Source: Pseudomonas sp. JUb42
Lineage (GTDB): Bacteria; Pseudomonadota; Gammaproteobacteria; Pseudomonadales; Pseudomonadaceae
Assembly: GCF_024807945.1 (NCBI RefSeq)
Contig: NZ_JANUFD010000012.1
Span: 1-64,000 of the forward strand
Reading direction: 5' to 3'
Length of the DNA: 64,000 nucleotides
Every line of letters starts with the position of its first letter. The first letter of the stretch is position 1. Shown piece by piece: positions 25,986 through 33,078 of this stretch. Made by a program: the position numbers and the translations under genes. The notes beneath the pieces are model-generated. The model searched no databases and had not been told where the DNA came from. It saw nothing but the letters and a program-made list of their open reading frames with translations.

Positions 25986-26378
25986 GGAGATAAACCTCGT
26001 CGCATATCTTGGTTGAAAGTCCCTGCTCCGCCAAACCGCACCTTCAAGGCGCAGGAATGGATGCTCGCTGACCAGACGCTGGCTGCAAGGCCGTTGTTCG
26101 GGCGAGGAAGACGACGGTTACGAATGTTGACACTGAGGGGTAGAAGGCCGGGCGACATGGGGTGGCCGTAGTGGGCAAGTTGGCTCGTGGATGCCGTGTT
26201 GCTGACACTGCGGATTTGCCGGGCTGCGTACTGCGCTTCCGTCCCTCGGGACAACTTCGTTCCAGTCGCAACCTCGTCAAACTGCCTTGTGGGCGTACTA
26301 ACACGAATCGACTCGGTGGGGTGCTTCGAGTGGCGATCCGGAGGCTTTGCAGAGCCTCTGATTAGCGGGAGCGGGGTC

Positions 26379-26407
26379 ATCATGCAACGGCATTTTTCAC
26401 CCGTCAA
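26379..26407 (-). promoter_or_regulatory. Candidate aceA promoter
   Basis: On the minus strand TTGACG (26407-26402), a 17-bp spacer and CATGAT (26384-26379). Transcription from here would give a leader of about 390 nt before aceA. That leader (25986-26372) contains a 6-bp hairpin GAGGCT/AGCCTC at 26341-26358; an out-of-frame open frame across it looks non-genic. Confidence 0.45.
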
Positions 26408-26413
26408 ACATTT

Positions 26414-26439
26414 TGTAGTGTTTTTTTAGAGGCACTACA
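26414..26439. promoter_or_regulatory. RccR-like inverted repeat upstream of aceA
   Basis: TGTAGTG at 26414-26420 and CACTACA at 26433-26439 form a perfect 7-bp inverted repeat with a 12-bp spacer. TGTAGT/ACTACA half-sites are, as I recall, those of RccR, the KDPG-responsive RpiR-family regulator controlling aceA and other carbon genes in P. fluorescens. The site abuts the -35 box of the candidate aceA promoter. Confidence 0.6.
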
Positions 26440-26518
26440 TCTTTGGTCTAATGCGACTAATCAGTCAGTTCAGGGCTGATAAGTATCGATTTTCCGGGGC
26501 GCTCCGGCGGGCATTGGC

Positions 26519-27259
26519 TCAATCCAGAGTTTCCACCTTCACGCGTAGAGTCATGTCGTCGCGACCCTGGGTGGCGTAGCGTTTGGCGACGCCCTGCTGA
26601 TCGGCAGTGGATTGATTGCTGACCCCCGCCAGCGTGATCCATTCGCCCAGGCGGCCGCTGACCTGGCTGTCAGTGCTTTGCACCTTGATCGCATCAGCCT
26701 GTTCCTGACTCATGCGGTCGCGGTTGGTGCTGATGTTCAGGTGTACGATGTCGCCGGTGATGCTGGCAGTGACGTAGAAGCCCTGAGTGACGTTGCGGTA
26801 CTGAGTATCGGTGCGCGAGTAGCCGTAGCTATCGGTCTGGCTGGTGGTCAGGGGCACGCTCTGGCCGACCTGGATCAGCGCAGGCGTACCTTCGCTGGCC
26901 TGGACCTGCTGGCTGCCGCCTTCGCGGCTGGCGGTGCCGTAGCTGATCACCCGGCCCTGATTGTTGCCGGAGATGTTCTGGTTGGCGGTATCACTGGTGT
27001 CGACAGTGATTAGCAGGCGCTTGGGCGCGGTGTCCAATTGCTTGAGCAGGCCGCGCAGCTCGTCGATCTTGCCGGGCTCGGCATTGACGATCAGCTGGTT
27101 GCCGTAGGCGCTGACGGTGCCGTCCTTGCCGATGAAGGATTTGGCCACCGGCAGCAGGTCATCACTGGTGCGATAGCTCAGTGGCAACACTTCGGTAGCG
27201 GCCATGGCGCAGACGCTACATGTGAGCAGCAGGGTGGTGAACAGGGTGCGTAAAGACAT
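26519..27259 (-). CDS. Exported protein with secretin N-domain-like region
   Basis: 246-aa protein of unknown role. Signal peptide to about residue 20 (cleavage after AMA). Residues about 25-90 resemble the short secretin N (NolW-like) domain: LLPVAKSFIGKDGTVSAYGNQLIVN then PGKIDELRGLLKQLDTAPKRLLI. The C-terminal part is beta-rich with no pore-forming secretin domain. It therefore seems a stand-alone periplasmic relative of secretin N-domains. GGAGA is eight bases before the chosen ATG; an earlier in-frame start gives an implausible leader. No secretion genes are nearby. Confidence 0.7.
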   Translation of the reverse strand: MSLRTLFTTLLLTCSVCAMAATEVLPLSYRTSDDLLPVAKSFIGKDGTVSAYGNQLIVNAEPGKIDELRGLLKQLDTAPKRLLITVDTSDTANQNISGNNQGRVISYGTASREGGSQQVQASEGTPALIQVGQSVPLTTSQTDSYGYSRTDTQYRNVTQGFYVTASITGDIVHLNISTNRDRMSQEQADAIKVQSTDSQVSGRLGEWITLAGVSNQSTADQQGVAKRYATQGRDDMTLRVKVETLD

Positions 27260-27371
27260 GTGCTTTTTCTCCGCAAACGGCGCGTTAGAGCCTGATTGTT
27301 GCCAGTTTGCCAGTTTGTCGGCCTGCAGGGAGGCAAATTGAATCGGGCATGGCAAAACGCCCCGGCATCTG

Positions 27372-27397
27372 CACTTCAGCATAGTCAGGCTGAAGTG
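27372..27397. other. Perfect inverted repeat upstream of the secretin-N-like gene
   Basis: CACTTCAGC and GCTGAAGTG (9-bp arms) with an 8-bp spacer. There is no T-run on either side, so it is more likely an operator or an mRNA hairpin than a terminator. It lies in the 175-bp spacer after the GNAT gene. Confidence 0.45.
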
Positions 27398-27434
27398 AGA
27401 TGACAGGGCGTTCAGATTGCGTCACGCGGGTGTA

Positions 27435-27860
27435 TCAGTTGCCGCTGCGCACCATATCGACATGGGGCAGGCCGGCTTCGAGGAACTCGTCGCTGACCAC
27501 AGTAAAGCCAAAGCGCTGGTAGAAACCGGTGGCCTGAACCTGGGCGCTGAGCTTCTGCTGTTGCAGGCCGCGGCGTTCGGCTTCGCTGATGACCGCTTGC
27601 AGCAGCGCTTCGCCGACTTTCAGGCCGCGCCAGTCCTTGAGCACCGACAGCCGACCGATCTCGCCGTCCGGCAGCAGGCGAGCGGTGCCGATCGGGTAGT
27701 CACCCTCGAAGGCGAGGAAGTGAATGGCGTCGGCGTCTTCGGCATCCCATTCCAGTTCTGGCGGCACCGACTGCTCGGCGATGAACACTGCTTCGCGGAT
27801 GCGGCGGATCGGCGCATTGTCCTTGTGCCAGTCAGCAACACTTACGTGGAGTCTATTCAT
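27435..27860 (-). CDS. GNAT-family N-acetyltransferase
   Basis: 141-aa acetyltransferase. The acetyl-CoA binding signature is seen as IGRLSVLKDWRGLKVGEALLQAVISEAERRG; the C-terminal GFYQRFGFTVVSDEFLEAGLPHVDM closes the fold, as in ElaA/YjcF-type proteins. The ATG at 27860 overlaps the end of roxA by eight bases, so the two genes are probably translated from one mRNA. The substrate is unknown. Confidence 0.85.
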   Translation of the reverse strand: MNRLHVSVADWHKDNAPIRRIREAVFIAEQSVPPELEWDAEDADAIHFLAFEGDYPIGTARLLPDGEIGRLSVLKDWRGLKVGEALLQAVISEAERRGLQQQKLSAQVQATGFYQRFGFTVVSDEFLEAGLPHVDMVRSGN

Positions 27861-29022
27861 CGGCAAATCCCAGGCTTCCTTGTTTGACCAGCTCGCAGAG
27901 CAGGTTGCGTCCTTCTTCGTCGATCAGCCACTGCTCGAGGTTTTCACTGTGCAGTGCATCGGCGGCGCAGATGAGTTTGAGCAGTTCACGCAGGTGACCC
28001 GGCAGCAGACGGCTCTGGCCGCTGGCGAATAGTAGCAAATCGTCATCCACTTCAGACCAGGCCAGGCGCGCGCTTGGGTTACGAATGAGGATTGCGCCCT
28101 GTTCCAGGCTGCCGAGCAGGTCTTCTTCCTGAAGATCCTCTGCACCTGCGACCAGTTCCGGGTAGCGTGGCTCGGTCATGAACTGGCCGAACCAGGTCAG
28201 CAGCAGACGCTCGTCGCTCATGTGCTCGGCCAGCAGGCCCTTGAGGCGGTCCAGGGCATCGTGCTGGATCTGGTGCGGATCGCTGACGGGCTGTGCGTCG
28301 GCATCGCTGTAGCGGTCTTCGTCTGGCAGGAACTGGCTGAGGAAGTCGGTGAAGTGGGTCAGCACTTCTGCGGCGCTTGGTGCGCGGAAGCCCACCGAAT
28401 AGGTCACGCATTCGTCCACGGCAACGCCCCAGTGCGCCAGGCGCGGCGGCAGGTAGAGCATGTCGCCGGGCTCCAGGGTCCACTCTTCACTGTCCTGGAA
28501 TTCGGCGAGGATGCGCAGGTCCGCGTGTTCGATCAGTTGGCTCTGGGAGTCGCACATCTGGCCGACCTTCCAGTGACGCTTGCCGTGGCCCTGCAGCAGG
28601 AACACGTCGTAGTTGTCGAAGTGCGGACCGACGCTGCCACCCGGCGCGGCGTAGCTGATCATGATGTCATCAATGCGCCAGCTCGGCAGAAAGCGGAAGT
28701 TTTCCAGCAACTCGGCGACTTCCGGGACGAACTGGTCGACGGATTGCACCAGCAGGGTCCAGTCACGCTCCGGCAGCTCGCTGAAAGCGTCTTCAGCGAA
28801 CGGGCCGCGACGCATTTCCCATGGGCGTTCGCCGTGCTCGAGCACCAGACGCGATTCGACTTCTTCTTCCAGCGCCAGGCCGGCCAGCTCGTCCGGGTCG
28901 ATCGGGCTCTGAAAATCCGGGATCGCCTGACGGATCAGCAAGGGCTTTTTCTGCCAGTAGTCACGCAGGAAGACGCGCGCCGAGATGCCGCCAAGCAGCT
29001 GAAGAGGAATATCAGGATTCAT
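27853..29022 (-). CDS. roxA: Ribosomal protein uL16 arginine hydroxylase (YcfD/RoxA)
   Basis: 389-aa Fe(II)/2-oxoglutarate-dependent JmjC-type oxygenase that hydroxylates an arginine of ribosomal protein L16. The iron motif is H134-F-D136 (GGSVGPHFDNYDVFLLQ) with the third ligand in LPPRLAHWGVA; the N-terminal FLRDYWQKKPLLIRQA is characteristic. The C-terminal winged-helix part is present, so the protein is full length. It lies downstream of purB behind a terminator and is coupled to the GNAT gene. Confidence 0.92.
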   Translation of the reverse strand: MNPDIPLQLLGGISARVFLRDYWQKKPLLIRQAIPDFQSPIDPDELAGLALEEEVESRLVLEHGERPWEMRRGPFAEDAFSELPERDWTLLVQSVDQFVPEVAELLENFRFLPSWRIDDIMISYAAPGGSVGPHFDNYDVFLLQGHGKRHWKVGQMCDSQSQLIEHADLRILAEFQDSEEWTLEPGDMLYLPPRLAHWGVAVDECVTYSVGFRAPSAAEVLTHFTDFLSQFLPDEDRYSDADAQPVSDPHQIQHDALDRLKGLLAEHMSDERLLLTWFGQFMTEPRYPELVAGAEDLQEEDLLGSLEQGAILIRNPSARLAWSEVDDDLLLFASGQSRLLPGHLRELLKLICAADALHSENLEQWLIDEEGRNLLCELVKQGSLGFADE

Positions 29023-29061
29023 GTGTAACCTATTGAAAAAGCGAATTTTTACGACTGGAAT

Positions 29062-29087
29062 AAAAACGCCCGGCTCAGCCGGGCGCT
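29062..29087 (-). terminator. Intrinsic terminator of purB
   Basis: On the minus strand GCGCCCGGC-TGA-GCCGGGCG is followed by TTTTTA, about 20 bases after the purB stop. Confidence 0.9.
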
Positions 29088-29106
29088 TAGAGCGTTTTGT
29101 TGCCGG

Positions 29107-30477
29107 TCAGATACGCGTGGCCTGGGCCACGGCATTGCCGATGTAGTTGGCTGGCGTGAGCTTTTTCAGCTCGGCGCGGGCCTCGGCAGGCATGTCCAGA
29201 CCGTCGATGAAAGTCTGCAGCGCTTCGGGGCTGATGCCCTTGCCACGGGTCAATTCCTTGAGCTTCTCGTACGGGTTCTCGATGTTGTAGCGGCGCATGA
29301 CCGTCTGGATCGGCTCGGCCAGGACTTCCCAGCAGGCGTCCAGGTCGGCGGCGATTTTCTGCTCGTTCAGTTCCAGCTTGCCGATGCCCTTGAGGCTGGC
29401 TTCGTAGGCAATGACGCTATGGGCAAAGCCCACGCCCAGGTTGCGCAGTACGGTGGAGTCGGTCAGGTCGCGCTGCCAGCGGGAGATCGGCAGTTTGCTC
29501 GCCAGGTGCTGGAGCAGCGCGTTGGCGATACCCAGGTTGCCTTCGGAATTTTCGAAGTCGATCGGGTTGACCTTGTGCGGCATGGTCGAGGAACCGATTT
29601 CGCCCGCGATGGTGCGCTGTTTGAAATAGCCCAGGGAGATATAGCCCCAGATATCGCGATCGAAGTCGATCAGGATGGTGTTGAAGCGGGCGATGGCATC
29701 GAACAGCTCGGCGATGTAGTCATGCGGCTCGATCTGGGTGGTGTAGGGGTTGAAGCCCAGGCCCAGCTCGTCTTCGATGAAGGCGCGTGCGTTCTCTTCC
29801 CAGTTGACATCCGGGTAGGCCGACAGGTGAGCGTTGTAGTTGCCCACGGCGCCGTTGATCTTGCCCAGCAGCGGCACGGCAGCGAATTGAGCGATCTGGC
29901 GCTCAAGACGATAGACCACGTTGGCCAGTTCCTTGCCCAGGGTAGTCGGCGATGCCGGCTGACCGTGGGTGCGCGACAGCATCGGCACGTTGGCGAAACG
30001 GATGGCCAGTTCGCGGATGGAGCCGGCGATTTCGCGCATCAGTGGCAGCAGCACGTTGTCACGGCCTTCGCGCAGCATCAGGGCGTGGGACAGGTTGTTG
30101 ATGTCCTCGCTGGTGCAGGCGAAGTGGATGAACTCACTGACCTTGTTCAGTTCAGGCAGCTTGGCAGCCTGTTCCTTGAGCAGGTACTCCACGGCTTTTA
30201 CGTCGTGGTTGGTGGTGCGTTCGATCTCTTTGACGCGCTCGGCGTGGACCAGGGAAAAGTCCTCGGCCAAGGTGTTGAGAATGGCATTGGCTTCGGCGGA
30301 GAACGCCGGCACTTCGGTGATTGCCGGGTGTGCGGCCAGGCGCTGGAGCCAGCGCACTTCAACCATGACGCGGAAACGGATCAGACCGTATTCGCTGAAA
30401 ATAGGGCGCAGGGCCTGGGTTTTGCCGGCGTAGCGGCCGTCAACAGGGGAAACCGCAGTGAGCGAAGAGAGCTGCAT
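29107..30477 (-). CDS. purB: Adenylosuccinate lyase
   Basis: 456-aa enzyme of purine synthesis, acting on SAICAR and adenylosuccinate with release of fumarate. The fumarase-superfamily signature GSSTMPHKVNPIDFEN is intact, with SRTHGQPASPTTLGKELAN and TSEDINNLSHALM carrying active-site residues. Length equals the gammaproteobacterial norm. It follows hflD by 130 bp; a TATGAT at -10 position in that spacer may give it its own promoter. Confidence 0.97.
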   Translation of the reverse strand: MQLSSLTAVSPVDGRYAGKTQALRPIFSEYGLIRFRVMVEVRWLQRLAAHPAITEVPAFSAEANAILNTLAEDFSLVHAERVKEIERTTNHDVKAVEYLLKEQAAKLPELNKVSEFIHFACTSEDINNLSHALMLREGRDNVLLPLMREIAGSIRELAIRFANVPMLSRTHGQPASPTTLGKELANVVYRLERQIAQFAAVPLLGKINGAVGNYNAHLSAYPDVNWEENARAFIEDELGLGFNPYTTQIEPHDYIAELFDAIARFNTILIDFDRDIWGYISLGYFKQRTIAGEIGSSTMPHKVNPIDFENSEGNLGIANALLQHLASKLPISRWQRDLTDSTVLRNLGVGFAHSVIAYEASLKGIGKLELNEQKIAADLDACWEVLAEPIQTVMRRYNIENPYEKLKELTRGKGISPEALQTFIDGLDMPAEARAELKKLTPANYIGNAVAQATRI

Positions 30478-30607
30478 GGGGTGTTCTCGGACAGTCGGTC
30501 AACGAAATTGGGCGCGTATCATACATGAAATCTCGGGTCTTACCGGTTCCGGCTGACCAACGTAGATCGCCCAGCGAGTGGAGCAAGTGTGTCGATGGCA
30601 GACGGAG

Positions 30608-31231
30608 TCAGCCGTGCATCAACGGGTACAGTTCTTTCAACAACTTGCGTCGGCTGACCACCAGTTGCCAGCGGTGACCGCCAACTTGTCGCCAGAGGCG
30701 GGCGCAGCGGATACCGGCCAGGAGCAGGGCGCGGATCTTCGAGGCGTTGTTGGGTTGTTGCAGGTTGCGCATGTCGCCATGCACCTGAATGCGCTGGCGC
30801 AGGGTACTCAGGGTGTCCTGGTACAGCGCGCCGGTCGCGGCAATCACATTTTCGTGGGTCGGACCGAAGTGCTCGACCTGGGATTTGATCTGCGGCAGGC
30901 GCTTGCCGATGGTGTCCAGCATGTCATCGCGCTTGGCCAGCTGACGTTCAAGACCAAGCATCGACAGGGCATAGCGCAGCGGCTCGCGTTGCAGGGTCTG
31001 CGGATCGCGTTCCAGGGCGCTGGCCAGGGCGCGGTAGCCCTCGCGCAGATTCAGGTCATCACCGCCGAAGACTTCCAGGGTGTCCTTGGGGTCCATGACC
31101 AGCAGGGTGCCGAGCATGCAGTTGAGCGCAGCTTCGCTGACCTGGCCTGTCTTGGCGATGCGATCGACCAGCACGGCGGCTTGAAACACGGCCCCCAGGG
31201 CGGTGAGTTGCTCCTGAATCGGGGTCATCAA
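30608..31231 (-). CDS. hflD: High frequency lysogenization protein HflD homologue
   Basis: 207-aa HflD-family protein, all-helical and peripheral to the membrane in E. coli, where it affects lambda CII stability. The family pattern is seen in [22 protein letters not shown] and [28 protein letters not shown]-like segments. As usual it lies between mnmA and purB; its start overlaps the mnmA stop by four bases. Its cellular job in Pseudomonas is not known. Confidence 0.93.
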   Translation of the reverse strand: [207 protein letters not shown]

Positions 31232-32361
31232 CGTTTGTCCTTGCTGTACCAGGGCTCTGCAATTTCGATGACGCCGCCGCCCAGGCAGATCTCACCGTCG
31301 TAAAACACCACGGACTGCCCGGGGGTCACGGCGCGCTGTGGCTCATCGAACACGGCGCGATAGCCGCCGTCGGCGGTCTGTTCGAGCGTGCAGGCCTGAT
31401 CGCCCTGACGATAGCGGACCTTGGCGGTCAGGCGGCGCGGGCTGCTCAGGTCTACCGGGTTGACCCAGTAGATCTGCGAGGCGATCAGGGCCTGGGAGAA
31501 CAGCCACGGATGGTCATTGCCCTGGCCGACGATCAGTTCGTTGTGTTCCAGGTCCTTGACCAGCACGTACCAAGGCTCGTCACCGGCGTCCTTGAGACCG
31601 CCGATACCGAGGCCCTGGCGTTGGCCGATGGTGTGGTACATGAGGCCTGCGTGACGACCGATGACTTCGCCTTCGGTGGTCTTGATCTCGCCCGGCTGGG
31701 CCGGCAGGTACTGACGCAGGAAGTCGGTGAAGCGGCGCTCGCCGATAAAGCAGATGCCGGTGGAATCCTTCTTCTTCGCCGTGGCCAGGCCGTGTTTCTC
31801 GGCGATGGCGCGTACTTCCGGCTTTTCCAACTCACCGACCGGGAACAGGGTTTTGGCGATCTGTTCGCCGCCGACGGCATGCAGGAAGTAGCTCTGATCC
31901 TTGTTCGGGTCCAGGCCCTTGAGCAGCTCGGTGCGGCCGTCAATGTCACGGCGGCGCACGTAGTGGCCGGTGGCGATCAGGTCGGCACCCAGGCTCATGG
32001 CGTAGTCGAGGAACGCCTTGAACTTGATTTCGCGGTTACACAGGATGTCCGGGTTGGGCGTGCGCCCGGCCTTGTACTCTTCGAGGAAGTGCTCGAAGAC
32101 GTTGTCCCAGTATTCTGCCGCGAAGTTTGCGGTGTGCAGCTTGATGCCGATGCGGTCGCAGACTGCCTGGGCATCGGCGAGGTCTTCGCGGGCGGTGCAG
32201 TATTCCGTTCCATCGTCTTCTTCCCAGTTCTTCATGAACAGGCCTTCCACCTGATAACCCTGCTCCATGAGCAGGACGGCGGATACGGAAGAGTCTACGC
32301 CGCCGGACATGCCGACGATGACGCGCGTCTTTTCTGGGGAGGAAAGGGCTGGATCAGACAT
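31228..32361 (-). CDS. mnmA: tRNA-specific 2-thiouridylase MnmA
   Basis: 377-aa enzyme that thiolates U34 of tRNA-Lys, -Glu and -Gln using ATP and sulfur from the Tus relay. The PP-loop GMSGGVDSSVSA is near the N-terminus, and the two catalytic cysteines appear in NPDILCNREIKF and STGICFIGER. Its sulfur donors TusBCDE are encoded in this same window (50911-52300). It forms an operon with the Nudix gene upstream and hflD downstream. Confidence 0.97.
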   Translation of the reverse strand: MSDPALSSPEKTRVIVGMSGGVDSSVSAVLLMEQGYQVEGLFMKNWEEDDGTEYCTAREDLADAQAVCDRIGIKLHTANFAAEYWDNVFEHFLEEYKAGRTPNPDILCNREIKFKAFLDYAMSLGADLIATGHYVRRRDIDGRTELLKGLDPNKDQSYFLHAVGGEQIAKTLFPVGELEKPEVRAIAEKHGLATAKKKDSTGICFIGERRFTDFLRQYLPAQPGEIKTTEGEVIGRHAGLMYHTIGQRQGLGIGGLKDAGDEPWYVLVKDLEHNELIVGQGNDHPWLFSQALIASQIYWVNPVDLSSPRRLTAKVRYRQGDQACTLEQTADGGYRAVFDEPQRAVTPGQSVVFYDGEICLGGGVIEIAEPWYSKDKR

Positions 32362-32421
32362 AGGAGTTCAACGGGCAGCTTCAAAAAAGACGCGATTCTA
32401 GCAGGCTCGCGTCCCTGAGTC

Positions 32422-32868
32422 TCATGCCGTGTCGCGCAACAGGGCAAGGCTGAAGCGTTCGCCTCCCAGGTAGTCCTCGACACAGCGCATCACCAGCTCG
32501 CTGCGCCAGCGCTGTTGTTCGCCAGCCAGTTCATCGCGGCGCAGCCATAGCGGGCCGATGATGCCTTCGTCCAGCGCCAGCTCGGGATGATGGCGCAGTG
32601 GTTTGGCAGCGAAGCAGATGCGCTGGTAAGTCACGCCATTACTGGGGGCGGTGTAGAGGTATATGCCGACCAGGCTGGTCAGTTCGACGTCCCAGCCGGT
32701 TTCTTCCAGGGTTTCGCGGATGGCGGCCTGTTGCAGGGTTTCGTTGGCTTCCAGGTGCCCGGCGGGCTGGTTGAGTACGGCGCGGCCACCCTTGAGTTCT
32801 TCGACGAAGAGGAAGCGGCCCTGATCTTCGACGATGGTGGCGACGGTGACGTGGGCAAGCCATTGCAT
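32422..32868 (-). CDS. nudJ: Nudix hydrolase, NudJ-like
   Basis: 148-aa Nudix protein with an intact box: GHLEANETL-QQAAIRETLEETGW (G-x5-E-x7-RE-x2-EE-x-G). The start MQWLAHVTVATIVEDQGRFLFVEE and YLYTAPSNGVTYQRICF agree with NudJ (phosphatase for thiamine and nucleoside pyrophosphates). It stands 60 bp upstream of mnmA in the same orientation, as in other Pseudomonas and in E. coli. Confidence 0.9.
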   Translation of the reverse strand: MQWLAHVTVATIVEDQGRFLFVEELKGGRAVLNQPAGHLEANETLQQAAIRETLEETGWDVELTSLVGIYLYTAPSNGVTYQRICFAAKPLRHHPELALDEGIIGPLWLRRDELAGEQQRWRSELVMRCVEDYLGGERFSLALLRDTA

Positions 32869-32910
32869 ATAGAGGATGCTCCGTGGGTTTTCAGATATAT
32901 CGCGATGTCT

Positions 32911-32980
32911 GTAGGAGCTGCCGAAGGCTGCGAATGGCGTTGTGCGGTATAGCGCCTTCGCAGCCTTCGGCAGCTCCTAC
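32911..32980. repeat. REPIN, GTAGGAGCTGCCGAAGG type
   Basis: A 24-bp sequence beginning GTAGGAGCTGCC and ending GGCTGCGAA is repeated exactly in inverted orientation 22 bp further on. It lies between idh and the Nudix gene. Confidence 0.9.
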
Positions 32981-33032
32981 ATTAAAACCTCATTCCAGAT
33001 CATGAATTGAGGGGTTTTGATAACGCCAGAAA

Positions 33033-33063
33033 CAACAACCCCGGCACAAGGCCGGGGCTGTTG
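33033..33063 (-). terminator. Intrinsic terminator of idh
   Basis: On the minus strand CAACAGCCCCGGC and GCCGGGGTTGTTG form a long stem with a short loop, followed by TTTC. It starts 15 bases after the idh stop. Confidence 0.85.
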
Positions 33064-33078
33064 AAATGCAGGGCTAGC

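Noticed and set aside
25976..26407. 143-codon minus-strand frame covering the whole aceA leader and overlapping its start
   Set aside because: Starts with TTG inside the -35 box region, has Arg/Ser/Pro-rich text unlike a protein and no ribosome binding site. A regulatory leader peptide cannot be excluded but is not supported.
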